A stretch of DNA of 64,000 nucleotides from Pseudomonas sp. DG56-2 (lineage in GTDB: Bacteria; Pseudomonadota; Gammaproteobacteria; Pseudomonadales; Pseudomonadaceae): the NCBI RefSeq assembly GCF_004803755.1, contig NZ_CP032311.1, forward strand, positions 2,248,501-2,312,500, given 5' to 3'. Position 1 is the first letter of the stretch. Each line of letters begins with the position of its first letter. The position numbers and the translations under genes were made by a program. This document shows, piece after piece, positions 53,404-64,000 of this stretch. The notes beneath the pieces are model-generated. The model had not been told where the DNA came from, searched no databases, and saw only the letters and a list, made by a program, of their open reading frames with translations.

Positions 53404-54899
53404 GCATTACACCTATCGAAGCGGCACCCCCGTGCACCTTGTTCCTGTTTGGCGCCAATGGCGATCTGGTAAAGCGTTTGCTCATGCCGGCGCTGTACAA
53501 CCTCAGTCGGGACGGCTTGCTGGATAAAAACCTGCGAATCGTCGGGGTTGACCACAATGCTGCCAGCGACACGGAGTTCGCCCAGCGCCTGCAAGCATTC
53601 ATGCATGAACGCGACAAGGCCAGTTCGGGCGCCCCCTGCCTGGATGAAAAGCTCTGGAACCGTCTGGCAAAGCGTATTGGCTACCAGACAGGCGACTTTC
53701 TCGACGAGGCGACCTATCAGGCTATCGCCCGGCGTATAGAAAAGAACCCCAGTGCCAATGCGGTGTTTTACCTCGCCACGTCCCCACGCTTTTTCAGCGA
53801 GGTGGTGCAGCGTCTTGGCGCCGCTGGGCTACTTGATGAAAGCGAGGGCTTCCGCCGGGTGGTAGTGGAAAAGCCCTTCGGCTCGGACCTGGCCAGCGCC
53901 GAGGCGCTCAATGCTTGCTTGCTCAAGGTCATGAGTGAAAAGCAGATTTACCGCATCGATCATTACCTGGGCAAGGAAACCGTGCAGAACATCCTTGTCA
54001 GCCGCTTCTCCAACGGTATTTTCGAAGCCTTCTGGAATAACCATTACATCGACCATGTGCAGATTACCGCTGCCGAAACCGTTGGCGTGGAAAGCCGTGG
54101 CGGCTTTTACGATAGCACCGGGGCCTTGCGCGACATGGTCCCCAACCATCTGTTCCAACTCTTGGCCATGGTGGCCATGGAGCCGCCAGCGGCCTTCGGT
54201 GCAGATGCAGTGCGCAGCGAAAAAGCCAAGGTGATTGGGGCGATCCGACCCTGGTCCAAGACCATGGCACTGAAGAACTCTGTACGCGGCCAGTACACCG
54301 CAGGCAAGCAAGGACGCAAAAAGGTCGCCGGTTACCGTCAAGAGCCGCGGGTCGATCCGCAGAGCGAGACTGAAACCTTCGTGGCCTTGAAGGTGATGAT
54401 CGACAACTGGCGCTGGGTCGGCGTGCCGTTCTACCTGCGTACAGGTAAACGCATGAGTGTGCGCGACACGGAAATCGCCATTTGCTTCAAACCTGCGCCT
54501 TACGCGCAGTTTCGCGACACCGAGGTCGAGCGGCTGCAGCCCAATTACCTGCGCATACAGATCCAGCCCAACGAAGGCATGTGGTTCGACTTGCAGGCCA
54601 AGCGTCCGGGGCCAGCACTGGCGATGGAGAACATCGAGCTGGGGTTTGCCTACAAGGACTTCTTCAAGATGCAGCCCTCCACGGGGTATGAAACCTTGAT
54701 CTACGACTGCCTGACCGGGGACCAGACCCTGTTTCAACGCGCTGACAACATCGAGAACGGCTGGCGTGCGGTGCAGCCGTTTCTCGATGCCTGGAAGCAG
54801 GGGGGGGAGGTGCAGCCCTATGCGGCTGGCGAGGATGGCCCGGCGGCAGCTGAGGAACTGCTGAGCCGGGACCGACGGGTTTGGCATCCGATCGGTTGA
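53400..54899 (+). CDS. zwf: Glucose-6-phosphate 1-dehydrogenase
   Basis: 499 residues. The nucleotide-binding motif [20 protein letters not shown] is at the start, the substrate-site [13 protein letters not shown] near residue 180, and [13 protein letters not shown] near 155. It reduces NAD(P)+ with glucose 6-phosphate. It is translationally coupled to gnd and convergent with nhaB. Confidence 0.93.
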   Translation: MSITPIEAAPPCTLFLFGANGDLVKRLLMPALYNLSRDGLLDKNLRIVGVDHNAASDTEFAQRLQAFMHERDKASSGAPCLDEKLWNRLAKRIGYQTGDFLDEATYQAIARRIEKNPSANAVFYLATSPRFFSEVVQRLGAAGLLDESEGFRRVVVEKPFGSDLASAEALNACLLKVMSEKQIYRIDHYLGKETVQNILVSRFSNGIFEAFWNNHYIDHVQITAAETVGVESRGGFYDSTGALRDMVPNHLFQLLAMVAMEPPAAFGADAVRSEKAKVIGAIRPWSKTMALKNSVRGQYTAGKQGRKKVAGYRQEPRVDPQSETETFVALKVMIDNWRWVGVPFYLRTGKRMSVRDTEIAICFKPAPYAQFRDTEVERLQPNYLRIQIQPNEGMWFDLQAKRPGPALAMENIELGFAYKDFFKMQPSTGYETLIYDCLTGDQTLFQRADNIENGWRAVQPFLDAWKQGGEVQPYAAGEDGPAAAEELLSRDRRVWHPIG

Positions 54900-54937
54900 A
54901 TCTCGCGCCCACCGACCTGTGTATTGCGCTGGGGCTG

Positions 54938-56440
54938 TTACAGCCAGTAAGTGACTGCCCACCAACCCAGGCCACCCATGACCACGGTATACGGCAGTGC
55001 CATCCACACCATCCGTCCGTAGGACAGGCGAATCAAGGGGGCAATCGCCGAGGTCAGCAGGAACAGGAAGGCGGCCTGGCCATTGGGTGTGGCGACGCTT
55101 GGCAGGTTGGTGCCGGTGTTGATCGCCACTGCCAGGGTTTCGAAGTGTTCGCGGCTCATATGACCGTCAAGGAACGCCTGTTTGACTTCGGTGATGTAGA
55201 TGGTGGCCACGAACACGTTGTCGCTGATTGCCGACAGCAGGCCATTGGCAATGAACAACATGCCCGGCTGTTGCTCGGTCGGTAGTGCCAGCACCCACTG
55301 GATCAGCGGAGTAAACAGTTGCTGATCATGAATCACCGCAACCACCGCAAAGAACACCACCAGCAACGCGGTAAACGGCATTGCGTCCTGGAAGGCGCGG
55401 CCCAAGCGATGTTCATCGGTGATGCCGGTGAATGCCGTGATCAAGACAATCACCAGCAGACCAATCAAGCCCACTTCGGCAATGTGCAAACCCAGGCCGA
55501 CAATCAGGATCAGCGCGGCCAGGCCTTGTACCCACAGGGCAGCGCGTTGTTGCGTGGTGCGCTGGGCGTCGTCTTCGGCCGCGTAACTGGCCAGCACCTG
55601 GCGCACGCTATCGGGCAGCAGGGTGCCGTAGCCGAACCAGCGCAGCTTTTCCAGCAATACGCAGGTCACCAGGCCCGCGACCAGCACCGGCAGGGACACC
55701 GGCGCGACCTTGAGGAAAAAGTCCGCAAAGTGCCAGCCCATTTCATGGCCGATAAGCAGGTTCTGCGGTTCGCCCACCAGCGTGCAGACCCCACCCAAGG
55801 CGGTACCGACTGCGCCATGCATCAGCAGGCTGCGCAGGAAGGCGCGAAACTGCTGAAGGTCGTCGCGTTGCATCTGAGCGATGTCATGGTCGCTGTCCAG
55901 GTTCGACTCTTCCCGTGGATTGAACCCCGAGGCCACCCGGTGATAGACCGAGTAGAAGCCGACAGCTGCGCTGATGATCACTGCGGTAACGGTCAGCGCA
56001 TCGAGAAAGGCCGACAGGAAGGCCGAGAGAAAGCAGAACAGCAAGGCCAGGACTGCTTTGGAGCGGACCCCGAGCAGAATCCGCGAGAACAGAAACAACA
56101 GCAGGTCCTTCATGAAGTAGATACCGGCGACCATGAACATCAGCAGCAGGATCACCGGAAAGTTGTGCTGCAGCTCGTTGTAAAGCGCCTCGGGCGTACT
56201 CATGCCCAGTATCAACGCTTCTAATACCAGCAAGCCGCCGGGCATCAGTGGATAGCACTTGAGCGCCATCCCCAGGGTGAAGATGAACTCGATCACCAGC
56301 GCCCAGCCGGTGACGACCGGCCCCAGGGTAAACAGCAGCAGCGGATTGAGGATCAGGAACAGGCACAGGGTGGCCTTGTACCAACGGGGCGACTGCCCAA
56401 GGAAATTGTGGGCCAGGGCGCCGGCCAGAGAGCGGGACAT
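54938..56440 (-). CDS. nhaB: Na+/H+ antiporter NhaB
   Basis: 500 residues with about twelve hydrophobic helices. Start [20 protein letters not shown] and [19 protein letters not shown] are characteristic of NhaB, as is the [16 protein letters not shown] segment. It exchanges sodium for protons at the inner membrane. It is convergent with zwf and divergent from the crotonase gene. Confidence 0.92.
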   Translation of the reverse strand: MSRSLAGALAHNFLGQSPRWYKATLCLFLILNPLLLFTLGPVVTGWALVIEFIFTLGMALKCYPLMPGGLLVLEALILGMSTPEALYNELQHNFPVILLLMFMVAGIYFMKDLLLFLFSRILLGVRSKAVLALLFCFLSAFLSAFLDALTVTAVIISAAVGFYSVYHRVASGFNPREESNLDSDHDIAQMQRDDLQQFRAFLRSLLMHGAVGTALGGVCTLVGEPQNLLIGHEMGWHFADFFLKVAPVSLPVLVAGLVTCVLLEKLRWFGYGTLLPDSVRQVLASYAAEDDAQRTTQQRAALWVQGLAALILIVGLGLHIAEVGLIGLLVIVLITAFTGITDEHRLGRAFQDAMPFTALLVVFFAVVAVIHDQQLFTPLIQWVLALPTEQQPGMLFIANGLLSAISDNVFVATIYITEVKQAFLDGHMSREHFETLAVAINTGTNLPSVATPNGQAAFLFLLTSAIAPLIRLSYGRMVWMALPYTVVMGGLGWWAVTYWL

Positions 56441-56599
56441 GAAAATGTATCCTAATAATTCTACAGGAGCGCAAAGTGCCGGATACAGGCCGCCAGATCA
56501 AGGTAAAAGTCCCGGTTTTGGCACAACCGCTGCCTCGGTCCCGTTGCCAGCCTTGATATAGTCGGCAAATTGATCCAGCCCCTCTCAAGGAATGCAATT

Positions 56600-57442
56600 G
56601 TGAGCGACTACCAGGCACTCGAAGTAGAACTGACCGAATTTAAGGCATTCAAGGTCGAGCTGAAGAACAGCATCGCCCACGTGCAGATCAACCGCCCGGA
56701 AAAGTACAACGCCATGAACGCGGCGTTCTGGAGCGAGATCGTCGAAGTCTTCAAGTGGATCGATGAAACCGACGCTGTGCGTGCGGTGGTGATCAGCGGG
56801 GCAGGTAAGCACTTCTCTTCTGGCATCGACCTGATGATGCTGGCGTCGGTGGCCAACGAGCTGGGCAAGGACGTGGGGCGCAACGCCCGTTTGCTACGCC
56901 GCACGATCTTGCGCATGCAAGCCTCGTTCAACGCCGTGGACAACTGCCGCAAGCCGGTGCTGGCGGCGATCCAGGGTTACTGCATTGGCGGCGCCATCGA
57001 CCTGGTTTCGGCCTGCGACATGCGTTACTGCAGCCAGGACGCGCAGTTCTCGATCAAGGAAATCGATATGGGTATGGCTGCCGACGTCGGCACCTTGCAG
57101 CGTCTGCCGCGCATCATTGGCGATGGCATCATGCGTGAGCTGGCCTATACCGGGCGTACTGTCGAGGCTGACGAAGCCCTGCGTATCGGCTTGGTCAATC
57201 GCGTCTACGATGACCATGAGGCATTGCTTGAAGGAGTCTTTGCCATTGCCGCTGAAATTGCGGGAAAATCACCGATTGCCGTGGCCGGCACCAAGGAAAT
57301 GCTCAGCTATATGCGCGATCACCGTATCGACGATGGCCTGGAGTACATTGCCACCTGGAACGCTGCCATGCTGCAATCCGCCGATCTACGGGTAGCCATG
57401 GCTGCCCATATGAGCAAACAGAAACCCGAGTTCGCCGACTGA
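56600..57442 (+). CDS. Enoyl-CoA hydratase/isomerase family, dienoyl-CoA isomerase-like
   Basis: About 280 residues, crotonase fold: oxyanion HFSSGIDLMMLA and CIGGAIDLVSACDMRY. SIKEIDMGMAADVGTLQRLP matches the acidic signature of delta(3,5)-delta(2,4)-dienoyl-CoA isomerase (ECH1), with the glutamate and second aspartate in place. It would act on odd-position double bonds in beta-oxidation. GTG 56600 has AAGGAA upstream at 56588; the frame is open from 56570. Confidence 0.82.
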   Translation: MSDYQALEVELTEFKAFKVELKNSIAHVQINRPEKYNAMNAAFWSEIVEVFKWIDETDAVRAVVISGAGKHFSSGIDLMMLASVANELGKDVGRNARLLRRTILRMQASFNAVDNCRKPVLAAIQGYCIGGAIDLVSACDMRYCSQDAQFSIKEIDMGMAADVGTLQRLPRIIGDGIMRELAYTGRTVEADEALRIGLVNRVYDDHEALLEGVFAIAAEIAGKSPIAVAGTKEMLSYMRDHRIDDGLEYIATWNAAMLQSADLRVAMAAHMSKQKPEFAD

Positions 57443-57475
57443 TTGCAGCGGCGGGCCCGCGCAAGGAACCGGAAC

Positions 57476-58306
57476 ATGGCTGTGCGTTGGACCACCGCAG
57501 TACTGGATACGAACCTCGCAGGCGGCTGGGCAGTCGCTCGCTGTCGCGAGGGCTTCCTGGTTGATGACAACGGCGCGCTGTTTCCGCGCGACTGGCTCAA
57601 GCGTCAAGAACTCGATGTAGCGTTCGAGCACGGTGTCGGCCATTTTGATGGCCAGCCGGTGTACTTGCTCGAACTCAACAGCGCCCAGACGGTCGCCGGC
57701 TGCAGTTGGCGCGGGCTGCGCCAGTTCATGCTCGAGGGTGATTTCGACACCTACAAAATCCTCGGCTATGCCGCCCAGATCGGCACTTGGGCCCGTGAAC
57801 ATCGCTTTTGCGGCAGCTGTGGCCAAGCCATGACCCAGGTTCATCTGGAGCGGGCAATGTATTGCCAGCCTTGTGACCTACGCAGCTATCCGCGTATTTC
57901 GCCCAGCATGATCGTACTCATCACCCGTGGCGACGAAATTCTCCTGGCCCGCTCACCGCGTTTTGTCACCGGGGTCTACAGCACCCTGGCAGGCTTTGCC
58001 GAACCCGGCGAGTCGGCCGAAGATTGCCTGGTGCGAGAGGTGCGCGAAGAAGTAGCCATCGAGGTGCAGAACATTCAGTACGTGGGCAGCCAGTGCTGGC
58101 CGTTCCCGCACTCGATGATGCTTGGTTTTCATGCCGAATATGCCAGCGGCGAGATCGTCATGCAGGCGGACGAGATTGAAGATGCGCAGTGGTTCCGGGT
58201 CGATGCGCTACCGCCGTTGCCAGCGGGGCGCTCGATTGCCCGTTACCTCATCGATCTGTATGTGGCGCGCCGCTTAGGCCTGCCCGAACCAGTGTTGCCA
58301 CGCTAG
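57476..58306 (+). CDS. nudC: NADH pyrophosphatase NudC
   Basis: About 276 residues: N-terminal domain, zinc ribbon (CGSCGQ ... YCQPC, near residue 108-130), and a Nudix box [20 protein letters not shown] (near 174-195). NudC hydrolyses NADH and removes NAD caps from RNA. ATG 57476 has CAAGGAACC before it; it follows the crotonase gene by 33 bases, so they may be co-transcribed. Confidence 0.92.
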   Translation: MAVRWTTAVLDTNLAGGWAVARCREGFLVDDNGALFPRDWLKRQELDVAFEHGVGHFDGQPVYLLELNSAQTVAGCSWRGLRQFMLEGDFDTYKILGYAAQIGTWAREHRFCGSCGQAMTQVHLERAMYCQPCDLRSYPRISPSMIVLITRGDEILLARSPRFVTGVYSTLAGFAEPGESAEDCLVREVREEVAIEVQNIQYVGSQCWPFPHSMMLGFHAEYASGEIVMQADEIEDAQWFRVDALPPLPAGRSIARYLIDLYVARRLGLPEPVLPR

Positions 58307-59053
58307 ACGTACGGTCAGGGCCAGTACCACGGTAATGAAGACCGGGCGAATGAACTTGCTGCCGCCGCTGATGGCGGTACGCGCGCCGAAGAAGGCCCCG
58401 ACCATCAGCGCCGAGCCCATCGACAAGCCCACCAGCCAGTCGACCTGACCGGAAAAGATGAACACCGACAGGGCCGCAGCGTTACTGACGAAGTTCATGC
58501 TGCGTGCCACGCCACTGGCTTTCACCAGGTCGATGGGGTAGAGCAGCAGCGTGCTGACGGTCCAGAACGCCCCGGTGCCGGGGCCTGCGACGCCATCATA
58601 GAAGCCCAGGGTCAGTCCCTGGGGCAGTTGCCACTTCTTCTTCACGGGTACATCGGCGTCCAGCGGCGCCTTTGGCGTACCGCCGAACAGCAGGTACACC
58701 CCGCAGAGAAACACGATGACCGGCAGCATCTTGTTCAGCCACTCGGCTGGAAGGTAATGCGCAACGACAGCGCCGATCAATGCACCGACGAAGGTGCCGG
58801 CCAATGCATGGCGCCACTGCGCCGGGTGAAACAGCTTGCGGCGGTAATAGGTGAATCCGGCGGTGGCCGAGCCGAAGGTCGAGCTCAGCTTGTTGGTGCC
58901 CAGCACCAGGTGCGGGGGCATGCCGGCGGTGAGCAGGGCAGGGGTGGTCAGCAGACCGCCGCCGCCGGCGATGGCATCGATGAATCCGGCAACAAAGGCA
59001 ACGGCGGCGAGAATGGCGAGGGTGGTCAGATCTACGCTAAGTTCGAAAGGCAT
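58274..59053 (-). CDS. TSUP family (TauE/SafE) permease
   Basis: 259 residues with about eight hydrophobic helices. Hallmarks: [20 protein letters not shown] at residues 22-40 and [16 protein letters not shown]. Members export sulfite or organosulfonates, or other anions. The 3' end overlaps the nudC end by 33 bases on the opposite strand, a convergent overlap. Confidence 0.87.
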   Translation of the reverse strand: MPFELSVDLTTLAILAAVAFVAGFIDAIAGGGGLLTTPALLTAGMPPHLVLGTNKLSSTFGSATAGFTYYRRKLFHPAQWRHALAGTFVGALIGAVVAHYLPAEWLNKMLPVIVFLCGVYLLFGGTPKAPLDADVPVKKKWQLPQGLTLGFYDGVAGPGTGAFWTVSTLLLYPIDLVKASGVARSMNFVSNAAALSVFIFSGQVDWLVGLSMGSALMVGAFFGARTAISGGSKFIRPVFITVVLALTVRLAWQHWFGQA

Positions 59054-59306
59054 GGCATGGGCTTAATCGGTTGGGCACAGAAGGAGCTGCGCCTGACGGT
59101 CGGCATGTTAAAGGAGATCAAGGCAGTCTGTCAGGGAATCAGATCCTGGCACCTTCTGCGACAACCGGCCGCACCCCGAAAATAAAGGGATACAGACGTA
59201 CGGGGCAATAGAGGCTGGAACCCCGGCTGGGCAACATGACAAAATGTCGCGCTTTCTCGACAGGCCTCGACCATGAGGCACAACACCCTCCCAAAAGGAT
59301 GGTTAC

Positions 59307-59918
59307 ATGACTGATTTACTGACCCGGCGCCAGGTCATGGCCGGGATCAGCCTGCTGAGCCTTGGCGTTCTGGCAGGTTGCGACCCCCGCTCTGGTGGTG
59401 CGCTCGACTTCAAGTATGGCAAGGACATGAGCAACAAGATCCTTGGTCGCTCTTTCAAACTCAAGGACACCCAAGGAAACCCGCGTACGTTGTCGAGCTT
59501 TTGGGGCTCCATGCCGATGGTATTCTTCGGCTTTACCCAGTGTCCGGCCGTGTGTCCGACCACGTTGGCGCGTGCTGCGCAAATCAAGAAGTTGATGGGC
59601 CGCGATGGCGGTTTCCTGCAGGTGGTATTCATCAGCCTTGACCCTGAGCGCGACACGCCAGAGGTGCTCGATGCCTACGTCAAGGCTTTCGACCCTTCCT
59701 TCGTAGCACTGACCGGTACGCTCGAAGAGACTGCCGCGGCCGCCAAGGAATTCGGTGTGTTCTACGAAAAGGTGCCCAGTGGCGACACCTACACCATCTC
59801 GCACACCTCTACCAGCTACGTCTTCGATTCCCGTGGCCAACTGCGCCTGGGACTGTCTCATTCACTGACCGCCAAAGAGTGTACGGAAGATTTGCTCACG
59901 GTCATGGAGGTATGTTGA
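59307..59918 (+). CDS. SCO1/SenC family protein
   Basis: 203 residues. The N-terminal lipobox-like stretch (SLGVLAGC, cysteine near 28) or TM anchor leads to a thioredoxin-like domain with the copper motif CPAVC (near residues 74-79) and the late histidine in ISHTSTSYVFD. SCO proteins assemble the Cu-A site of cytochrome oxidase or protect against oxidation. The stop overlaps the PCu(A)C start by one base (TGATG). Confidence 0.9.
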   Translation: MTDLLTRRQVMAGISLLSLGVLAGCDPRSGGALDFKYGKDMSNKILGRSFKLKDTQGNPRTLSSFWGSMPMVFFGFTQCPAVCPTTLARAAQIKKLMGRDGGFLQVVFISLDPERDTPEVLDAYVKAFDPSFVALTGTLEETAAAAKEFGVFYEKVPSGDTYTISHTSTSYVFDSRGQLRLGLSHSLTAKECTEDLLTVMEVC

Positions 59919-60400
59919 TGCGTTACACTGCCCAACCTTTCAAACGCACCCTGGCCGCCCTGGCCCTGATTGGCCTGGCATTGCCGGCCATGGCCGAAAC
60001 CAGCGTCAAGGACGCCTGGGTTCGCGCAACCGTGCCGCACCAGCAATCGACCGGTGCTTTCATGGTGTTGACCGCCAGCACCGACAGCAAATTGGTGGAT
60101 GTGCAGTCGCCGGTGGCCGAAATTGTCCAGGTGCACCAGATGACCATGGACAACGATGTCATGGGCATGAAGCAAGTGCACAGCGTTCATCTGCCGGCCG
60201 GCAAGGCTGTGAGTCTGGACCCGAACGGTTATCACGTCATGCTCATGAAGCTCAAGCAGCAGGTCAAGGAAGGCGAGCAGGTGCCGCTGACGCTTGTGGT
60301 CGAAGATGCCAAGGGCCAGAAGCAGACCCTTGAGATCCAGGCGCCGGTTCGTGCGTTGAACGCCGAAGCCATGCATGGCGGTCACGACCACATGCATTGA
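59918..60400 (+). CDS. PCu(A)C periplasmic copper chaperone
   Basis: About 160 residues with a signal peptide (ALALIGLALPAMAE). The H(M)XnM-XnHXM copper site is seen: VHQMTMDNDVMGMKQ and YHVMLM. It inserts Cu(I) into oxidase with the SCO protein. ATG 59918 is used because GGAGG is seven bases upstream; other starts are at 59879 and 59912. A terminator follows. Confidence 0.9.
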   Translation: MRYTAQPFKRTLAALALIGLALPAMAETSVKDAWVRATVPHQQSTGAFMVLTASTDSKLVDVQSPVAEIVQVHQMTMDNDVMGMKQVHSVHLPAGKAVSLDPNGYHVMLMKLKQQVKEGEQVPLTLVVEDAKGQKQTLEIQAPVRALNAEAMHGGHDHMH

Positions 60401-60424
60401 TCGCCTGTTACGGGCTTACAAAAG

Positions 60425-60460
60425 CCAGGCTGCTGTCAAGGACGGTAGCCTGGTTTTTTT
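60425..60460 (+). terminator. Rho-independent terminator after the copper-chaperone gene
   Basis: Arms CCAGGCT (60425-60431) and AGCCTGG (60447-60453) are followed by seven Ts (60454-60460). Confidence 0.85.
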
Positions 60461-60867
60461 GTGCCAACGACTACGTACCGGGTCTGCCAGGGGTGAGCAC
60501 AGGATTGTGGCGCAAGTGGCGATGGGCATATCCGTTTGATGCAGTGGCACCACTGGCTGGTTTCGCCTTTACGGCGACCCACTTTTGTTGGGGCAAAAGT
60601 GGGCAAAACCCCCTGTCCCTGCATCCGGCCCTACGCTGCGCTCCGGGTACCCTCATTCCACCCTTGCTCCCGTGGGGACCGCGCCGAAGGGCCGTCCCTG
60701 GCCCTGCGGCGCTCGCCGGCCATCCATGGCCGTCGCCCCACTACGCAAGGGTTCCATTCGGCCTGCTGAAGGGACGACTTGTGGCGTCTGCACGATTTGT
60801 GTAGGTAGAAGCACAGCAACTGCAACTGCAACTGCAACTGCAACTGCAACTGCAACTGCAACTGCAA
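60461..60867. repeat. Intergenic repeat element, copy 1, with hexamer array
   Basis: Direct repeat of the 61197-61584 element. From 60521 to 60816 it aligns to 61259-61554 at a constant offset of 738 without indels and with few mismatches. It ends in a tandem CAACTG array (60817-60867, 8 full units plus CAA). Open frames in it are only reading of the repeat and are not supported as genes. Confidence 0.8.
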
Positions 60868-60939
60868 GGCGCTGGTGTTCAGCTTTTGATGTTGATCTAG
60901 CTCTTCGTACATCGCCAGCCCAGACACCCTGGATCGTCC

Positions 60940-61170
60940 CTTCAGTAGGCTGAGTGTAGGTATTGCGTAGTCGGGTGCAGGCCATGGATGGCCTGCGAGC
61001 ACCGTAGGGCCAGGACGGCCCTTCGGTGCGGTCCCGACGGGAGCAATGCCGGAGCGAAGGGACCCGGAGCGCAGCTTAGGGCCGGATGCAGGGACACACG
61101 GTTTTGATTCCTTTTGCCAAGACAAAAGGGATGCGCCGTAAGGGCGCAAAGGTGACTCCAAACCGCCCAT
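60940..61170. repeat. Diverged inverted copy of the repeat element
   Basis: The reverse complement of this stretch has the same order as the flanking copies (a ...CCCTGCATCCGGCCCTA... segment, then the GACCGC-CCGAAGGGCCGTCC region and CCATCCATGGCC), with many substitutions. So the composite is direct, inverted, direct. Confidence 0.65.
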
Positions 61171-61196
61171 GCCAATGGATCAGCGTCTGGCTGTAT

Positions 61197-61585
<389 letters not shown>

Positions 61586-61676
61586 GAGACGCTGCTGTGC
61601 TGCTTTTGATTTTGAACCGCCCACGCCAATGGATCATCCCCCGGCTGTAGGTGGCGTCACTCACTTACAAGCAGGG

Positions 61677-62204
61677 TTACAGCTTGCGGCGCCTGCCGGT
61701 GATCATCGACAGTGGCAGGTTTTCCTTCATTCGCAGGCTTTCGAATACAGCAGCGGCGATATGCACACCCACCAGCGCCAATAAGGTGTTGGCCATGTAC
61801 TCATGGATATCGCGCGGCAGCTCTTCGCCCCAGAAGTAGTCCACTTCTTCCATCAGAAAACCGCTGACGCCCAAGCCCAACATCAATGCCAGCATCAGCA
61901 CCATGACCAGTGCACCGAGCGGTGAATGGCCCAGGCGGTGGTAGTCTTCGCCGCTGAACAGCGCATGCACGTGCCATTTGAGCCGCGCTGGGGTTGGCCA
62001 GAAATCCCGCCAGCGCGCGGCCGGTGTGCCGACAACCCCCCACACAGCACGAATCAGCACGATGGCCACAGCGTAATAGCCCAGCCATCGGTGCCAGTCG
62101 TCGCCTTCTTCGGTAAAGAAGTAGCCACCCACGAAAGCCAGCACCAGCGACCAGTGGCAGAATCTAACCAACGGGTCCCATAGGCGCAGTGTTTCGTCGT
62201 GCAC
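61677..62204 (-). CDS. Cytochrome b561/b6-type membrane protein
   Basis: 175 residues with about four helices and the histidines expected for two hemes: LVRFCHWSLVLAF, WHRWLGYYAV, LSGEDYHRLGHSPLGA-type loop (HRLGHSP) and GVHIAAAVFESL. It fits the Ni/Fe-hydrogenase b-type/CybB-like family and passes electrons at the inner membrane. GTG start at 62204, one base after the PepSY stop, so the two are coupled. Confidence 0.85.
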   Translation of the reverse strand: MHDETLRLWDPLVRFCHWSLVLAFVGGYFFTEEGDDWHRWLGYYAVAIVLIRAVWGVVGTPAARWRDFWPTPARLKWHVHALFSGEDYHRLGHSPLGALVMVLMLALMLGLGVSGFLMEEVDYFWGEELPRDIHEYMANTLLALVGVHIAAAVFESLRMKENLPLSMITGRRRKL

Positions 62205-62205
62205 T

Positions 62206-62469
62206 TCAGTCGATCTCTTCTTTCACCTTCTTGCCGGTGACCGGATCGAAGTAGATTTCGACTTTGCGCTTGTCTTTGTCCCAGCCGTAGATCTCATAAC
62301 AGTTGCCATCGGTGATCTTGAACTTCTTGATCTCGTAGCCCTGTTTTTTCAGCTCTTGCTGGAAGTTGTCCGGGTCTTGCCACTGGACCTTGTCCGCTTT
62401 GGAACACTCGGTCTTGGCGAGGGTCAGCGGGCTGGACAACAGCAGTGCAACGAGCAGAAGAGTACGCAT
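62206..62469 (-). CDS. PepSY domain protein
   Basis: 87 residues with a signal peptide (LLLVALLLSSPLTLAKTE) and a single PepSY-type domain (FQQELKKQGYEIKKFKI, then YEIYGWDKDKRKVEIYFDP). It is periplasmic and partner to the coupled b561-type cytochrome, a common pairing. The longer frame to 62496 lacks support. Confidence 0.85.
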   Translation of the reverse strand: MRTLLLVALLLSSPLTLAKTECSKADKVQWQDPDNFQQELKKQGYEIKKFKITDGNCYEIYGWDKDKRKVEIYFDPVTGKKVKEEID

Positions 62470-62539
62470 GAGAAGCCCTCGTGATGATGAAAACACGTGG
62501 CAGCACAGCTATGGGGCCTGCCTCGGTAACGGCGTCAGT

Positions 62540-62764
62540 TCAGCGAAAACGCGGCAGGGGTCGGTCGACCCTCAGCGAGGTCAGGGTTTTTTTGACCAGT
62601 GCGTCGTCAGCTTCCACTGCCTTGAGGCTGGCGCGGATTCTGCCGGCGACCGGTACGTCACCTTGGCGGTCTATCCAGTCGGCAATTTCCTTGCAGGCCG
62701 AGGCCAATGTGGCTTGCCGATGATCGATCAAGGTCAACAGAGTGGTGATGTCTTTATCGGACAT
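62540..62764 (-). CDS. Small conserved hypothetical protein, 74 aa
   Basis: A soluble helical protein starting [20 protein letters not shown], with no signal or membrane segment. GGAGG precedes ATG 62764 at a good distance. It lies upstream of the PepSY/b561 pair on the same strand. Function unknown. Confidence 0.6.
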   Translation of the reverse strand: MSDKDITTLLTLIDHRQATLASACKEIADWIDRQGDVPVAGRIRASLKAVEADDALVKKTLTSLRVDRPLPRFR

Positions 62765-63017
62765 GATTCATTCCTCCTATCACGGCATTGAGTGTAGCAG
62801 TGGCCATGGAAACTGCCCTCGCCAATCAGACCGGCAGCGCTGTTGTGACAGGCCGGGTCCTGACGTACTATCCTTGCCAGCAAGCGATACTCCGCATACT
62901 TATAACCAATTCCTCAGCGCACACGCTTCCACTCATGCCCGATGGGCCTGGGTGCTTCATGCTGGGCGCAATTTCGCGCCCGGCGTCTGCAATCGATCTG
63001 GAGTAACACCCCCACCG
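62765..63017. other. Intergenic region upstream of the SotB-like gene
   Basis: 253 bases without a supported gene. A GCTGGGCGC/GCGCCCGGC hairpin with a six-base loop (62961-62984) lies about 35 bases before the downstream start, possibly an mRNA leader structure. Confidence 0.35.
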
Positions 63018-64000
63018 ATGAATACACCCGTGGATGCGCGATCCGGCAGCTGGCTCAGTGTGATAGCCCTGGCCCTGGCGGCGTTTATTTTCAATACCAC
63101 CGAGTTTGTGCCGGTGGCGCTGCTCAGCGACATTGGTACAAGTTTTCAGATGTCCACCGCCCAGGTCGGCTTGATGCTGACGATCTATGCCTGGGTGGTA
63201 GCGCTGGCGTCACTGCCGATGATGTTGCTGACGCGCAATATCGAGCGGCGCAAGCTGCTGATCATTGTTTTTGTACTGTTTATTGTCAGCCATATGCTGT
63301 CGTGGTTGGCGCAGAGCTTCAGTATTCTGTTGCTCAGTCGAATTGGCATCGCTTTGGCGCATGCCGTGTTCTGGGCCATTACCGCATCCCTTGCGGTACG
63401 GGTCGCGCCACCGGGGCAACAGGCCAAGGCGCTGGGCTTGCTGGCAACCGGCACGACGCTGGCGATGGTCATGGGCATTCCGTTGGGTCGGGTAGTAGGG
63501 GAGGCCTTGGGCTGGCGCATCACCTTCCTGGCGATTGCCGGGGTGGCGTTGGCGACCTTGATTTGCCTGGTCAAGTCGCTGCCGCTGTTGCCGAGCCAGA
63601 ACTCGGGCTCTTTACGCAGCGTGCCGGTTCTGTTCAAGCGTCCGGCGCTGGTGACCGTGTATGTGCTGGTGGCCCTGGTGATTGCCGCGCAGTTCACCGC
63701 GTACAGTTATATCGAACCGTTCGCCTTGAACGTGGCGCAGGTTGGCGGCGAGAGAACCACGCTGCTGTTGTTGCTGTTCGGTGGTGCAGGCGTATTCGGG
63801 TCGGTACTGTTCAGCCGTTACAGTGAACGCTTCCCCAGCGGTTTCCTGCTGGCCGCTATTGGCATTCTGGCGATCTGCTTGCTGCTATTGCTGCCTTTGT
63901 CAGAGAACTTCGGCCTGCTCGGCACCTTGAGTATGTTCTGGGGCGTGGCGATCATGTGCTTCAGCCTGGCGCTGCAGTCCAAGGTGTTGCTGCTGGCGTC
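63018..64000 (+). CDS. SotB-like MFS sugar/drug exporter (cut by window edge)
   Basis: About 327 residues visible of an expected about 390. [38 protein letters not shown] and the motif [12 protein letters not shown] fit the SotB/YdeA-type sugar efflux family. Hydrophobic helices continue to the end of the window. It is presumably an inner-membrane exporter; the C-terminus is missing. Confidence 0.82.
   Translation, partial: MNTPVDARSGSWLSVIALALAAFIFNTTEFVPVALLSDIGTSFQMSTAQVGLMLTIYAWVVALASLPMMLLTRNIERRKLLIIVFVLFIVSHMLSWLAQSFSILLLSRIGIALAHAVFWAITASLAVRVAPPGQQAKALGLLATGTTLAMVMGIPLGRVVGEALGWRITFLAIAGVALATLICLVKSLPLLPSQNSGSLRSVPVLFKRPALVTVYVLVALVIAAQFTAYSYIEPFALNVAQVGGERTTLLLLLFGGAGVFGSVLFSRYSERFPSGFLLAAIGILAICLLLLLPLSENFGLLGTLSMFWGVAIMCFSLALQSKVLLLA

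Noticed and set aside
53829..55007. 392-codon minus-strand frame opposite zwf
   Set aside because: Antisense to glucose-6-phosphate dehydrogenase; no motif of its own.

Overview
The window looks like a chromosomal segment of a Pseudomonas species of the fluorescens/putida complex. It is GC-rich with long antisense shadow frames. It carries a glgA-treZ-malQ-treY-glgX carbohydrate block, a gnd-zwf pair, nhaB, nudC, an SCO/PCu(A)C copper pair and several Pseudomonas-type accessory loci. Both ends cut genes: gltS on the left and a SotB-like exporter on the right. I see no tRNA, rRNA, CRISPR array, transposase or phage gene.

Layout. 0-3.8 kb: truncated gltS, trmK, an orphan hypothetical gene, then a hypothetical gene (possibly of the OGG-fold type) divergent from a WYL-domain regulator, with a perfect palindrome between them. 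3.8-13.5 kb: a minus-strand envelope/export block (HlyD-like adaptor, RbbA-like double-ATPase/permease, YhhJ-like permease, YgdI-like lipoprotein, lipoprotein hydrolase, DUF4105/Lnb-like membrane protein), divergent from an AraC-type regulator. 13.7-26.3 kb: a plus-strand catabolic cluster with a MalT/LAL-type LuxR regulator, HyuA and HyuB hydantoinase/oxoprolinase subunits, an M24 peptidase, an outer-membrane protein, an Asp/Glu/hydantoin racemase-family enzyme, an MFS transporter, a cytoplasmic two-domain avidin-like protein and a small cysteine hydrolase. 26.3-27.7 kb: DUF2986 protein and nitronate monooxygenase. 27.8-39.7 kb: an iron-associated region with a Fur-boxed TonB receptor, a secreted hemophilin-like Slam substrate, a Slam, a Fur-boxed Crp/Fnr regulator, and a Fur-boxed operon of NitT/TauT-type ABC transporter plus NnrS. 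It ends with an autotransporter-type barrel that lacks a passenger. 40-51.5 kb: an EEP-family phosphatase/nuclease and the glycogen/trehalose block. 52-60.4 kb: gnd-zwf, nhaB, dienoyl-CoA isomerase-like crotonase, nudC, TSUP permease, SCO protein and PCu(A)C chaperone. 60.46-61.6 kb: a non-coding repeat composite with hexanucleotide arrays. 61.7-64 kb: cytochrome b561-like protein, PepSY protein, a small hypothetical gene and the start of a SotB-like exporter.

The most interesting object is the tandem avidin-like protein at 24960-25739 inside the hydantoinase cluster. Biotin and hydantoins both contain a cyclic ureido group. The cluster encodes plausible steps for import, ring opening (HyuAB), epimerisation (racemase) and amide or carbamoyl hydrolysis (cysteine hydrolase). 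My hypothesis is a catabolic or salvage pathway for a biotin-like or other cyclic-ureide compound, in which the avidin fold binds substrate or intermediate inside the cell. The gene content is seen in the sequence; the substrate is inference. Second in interest is the hemophilin/Slam/TonB-receptor unit and its Fur-linked Crp/NnrS/ABC neighbours.
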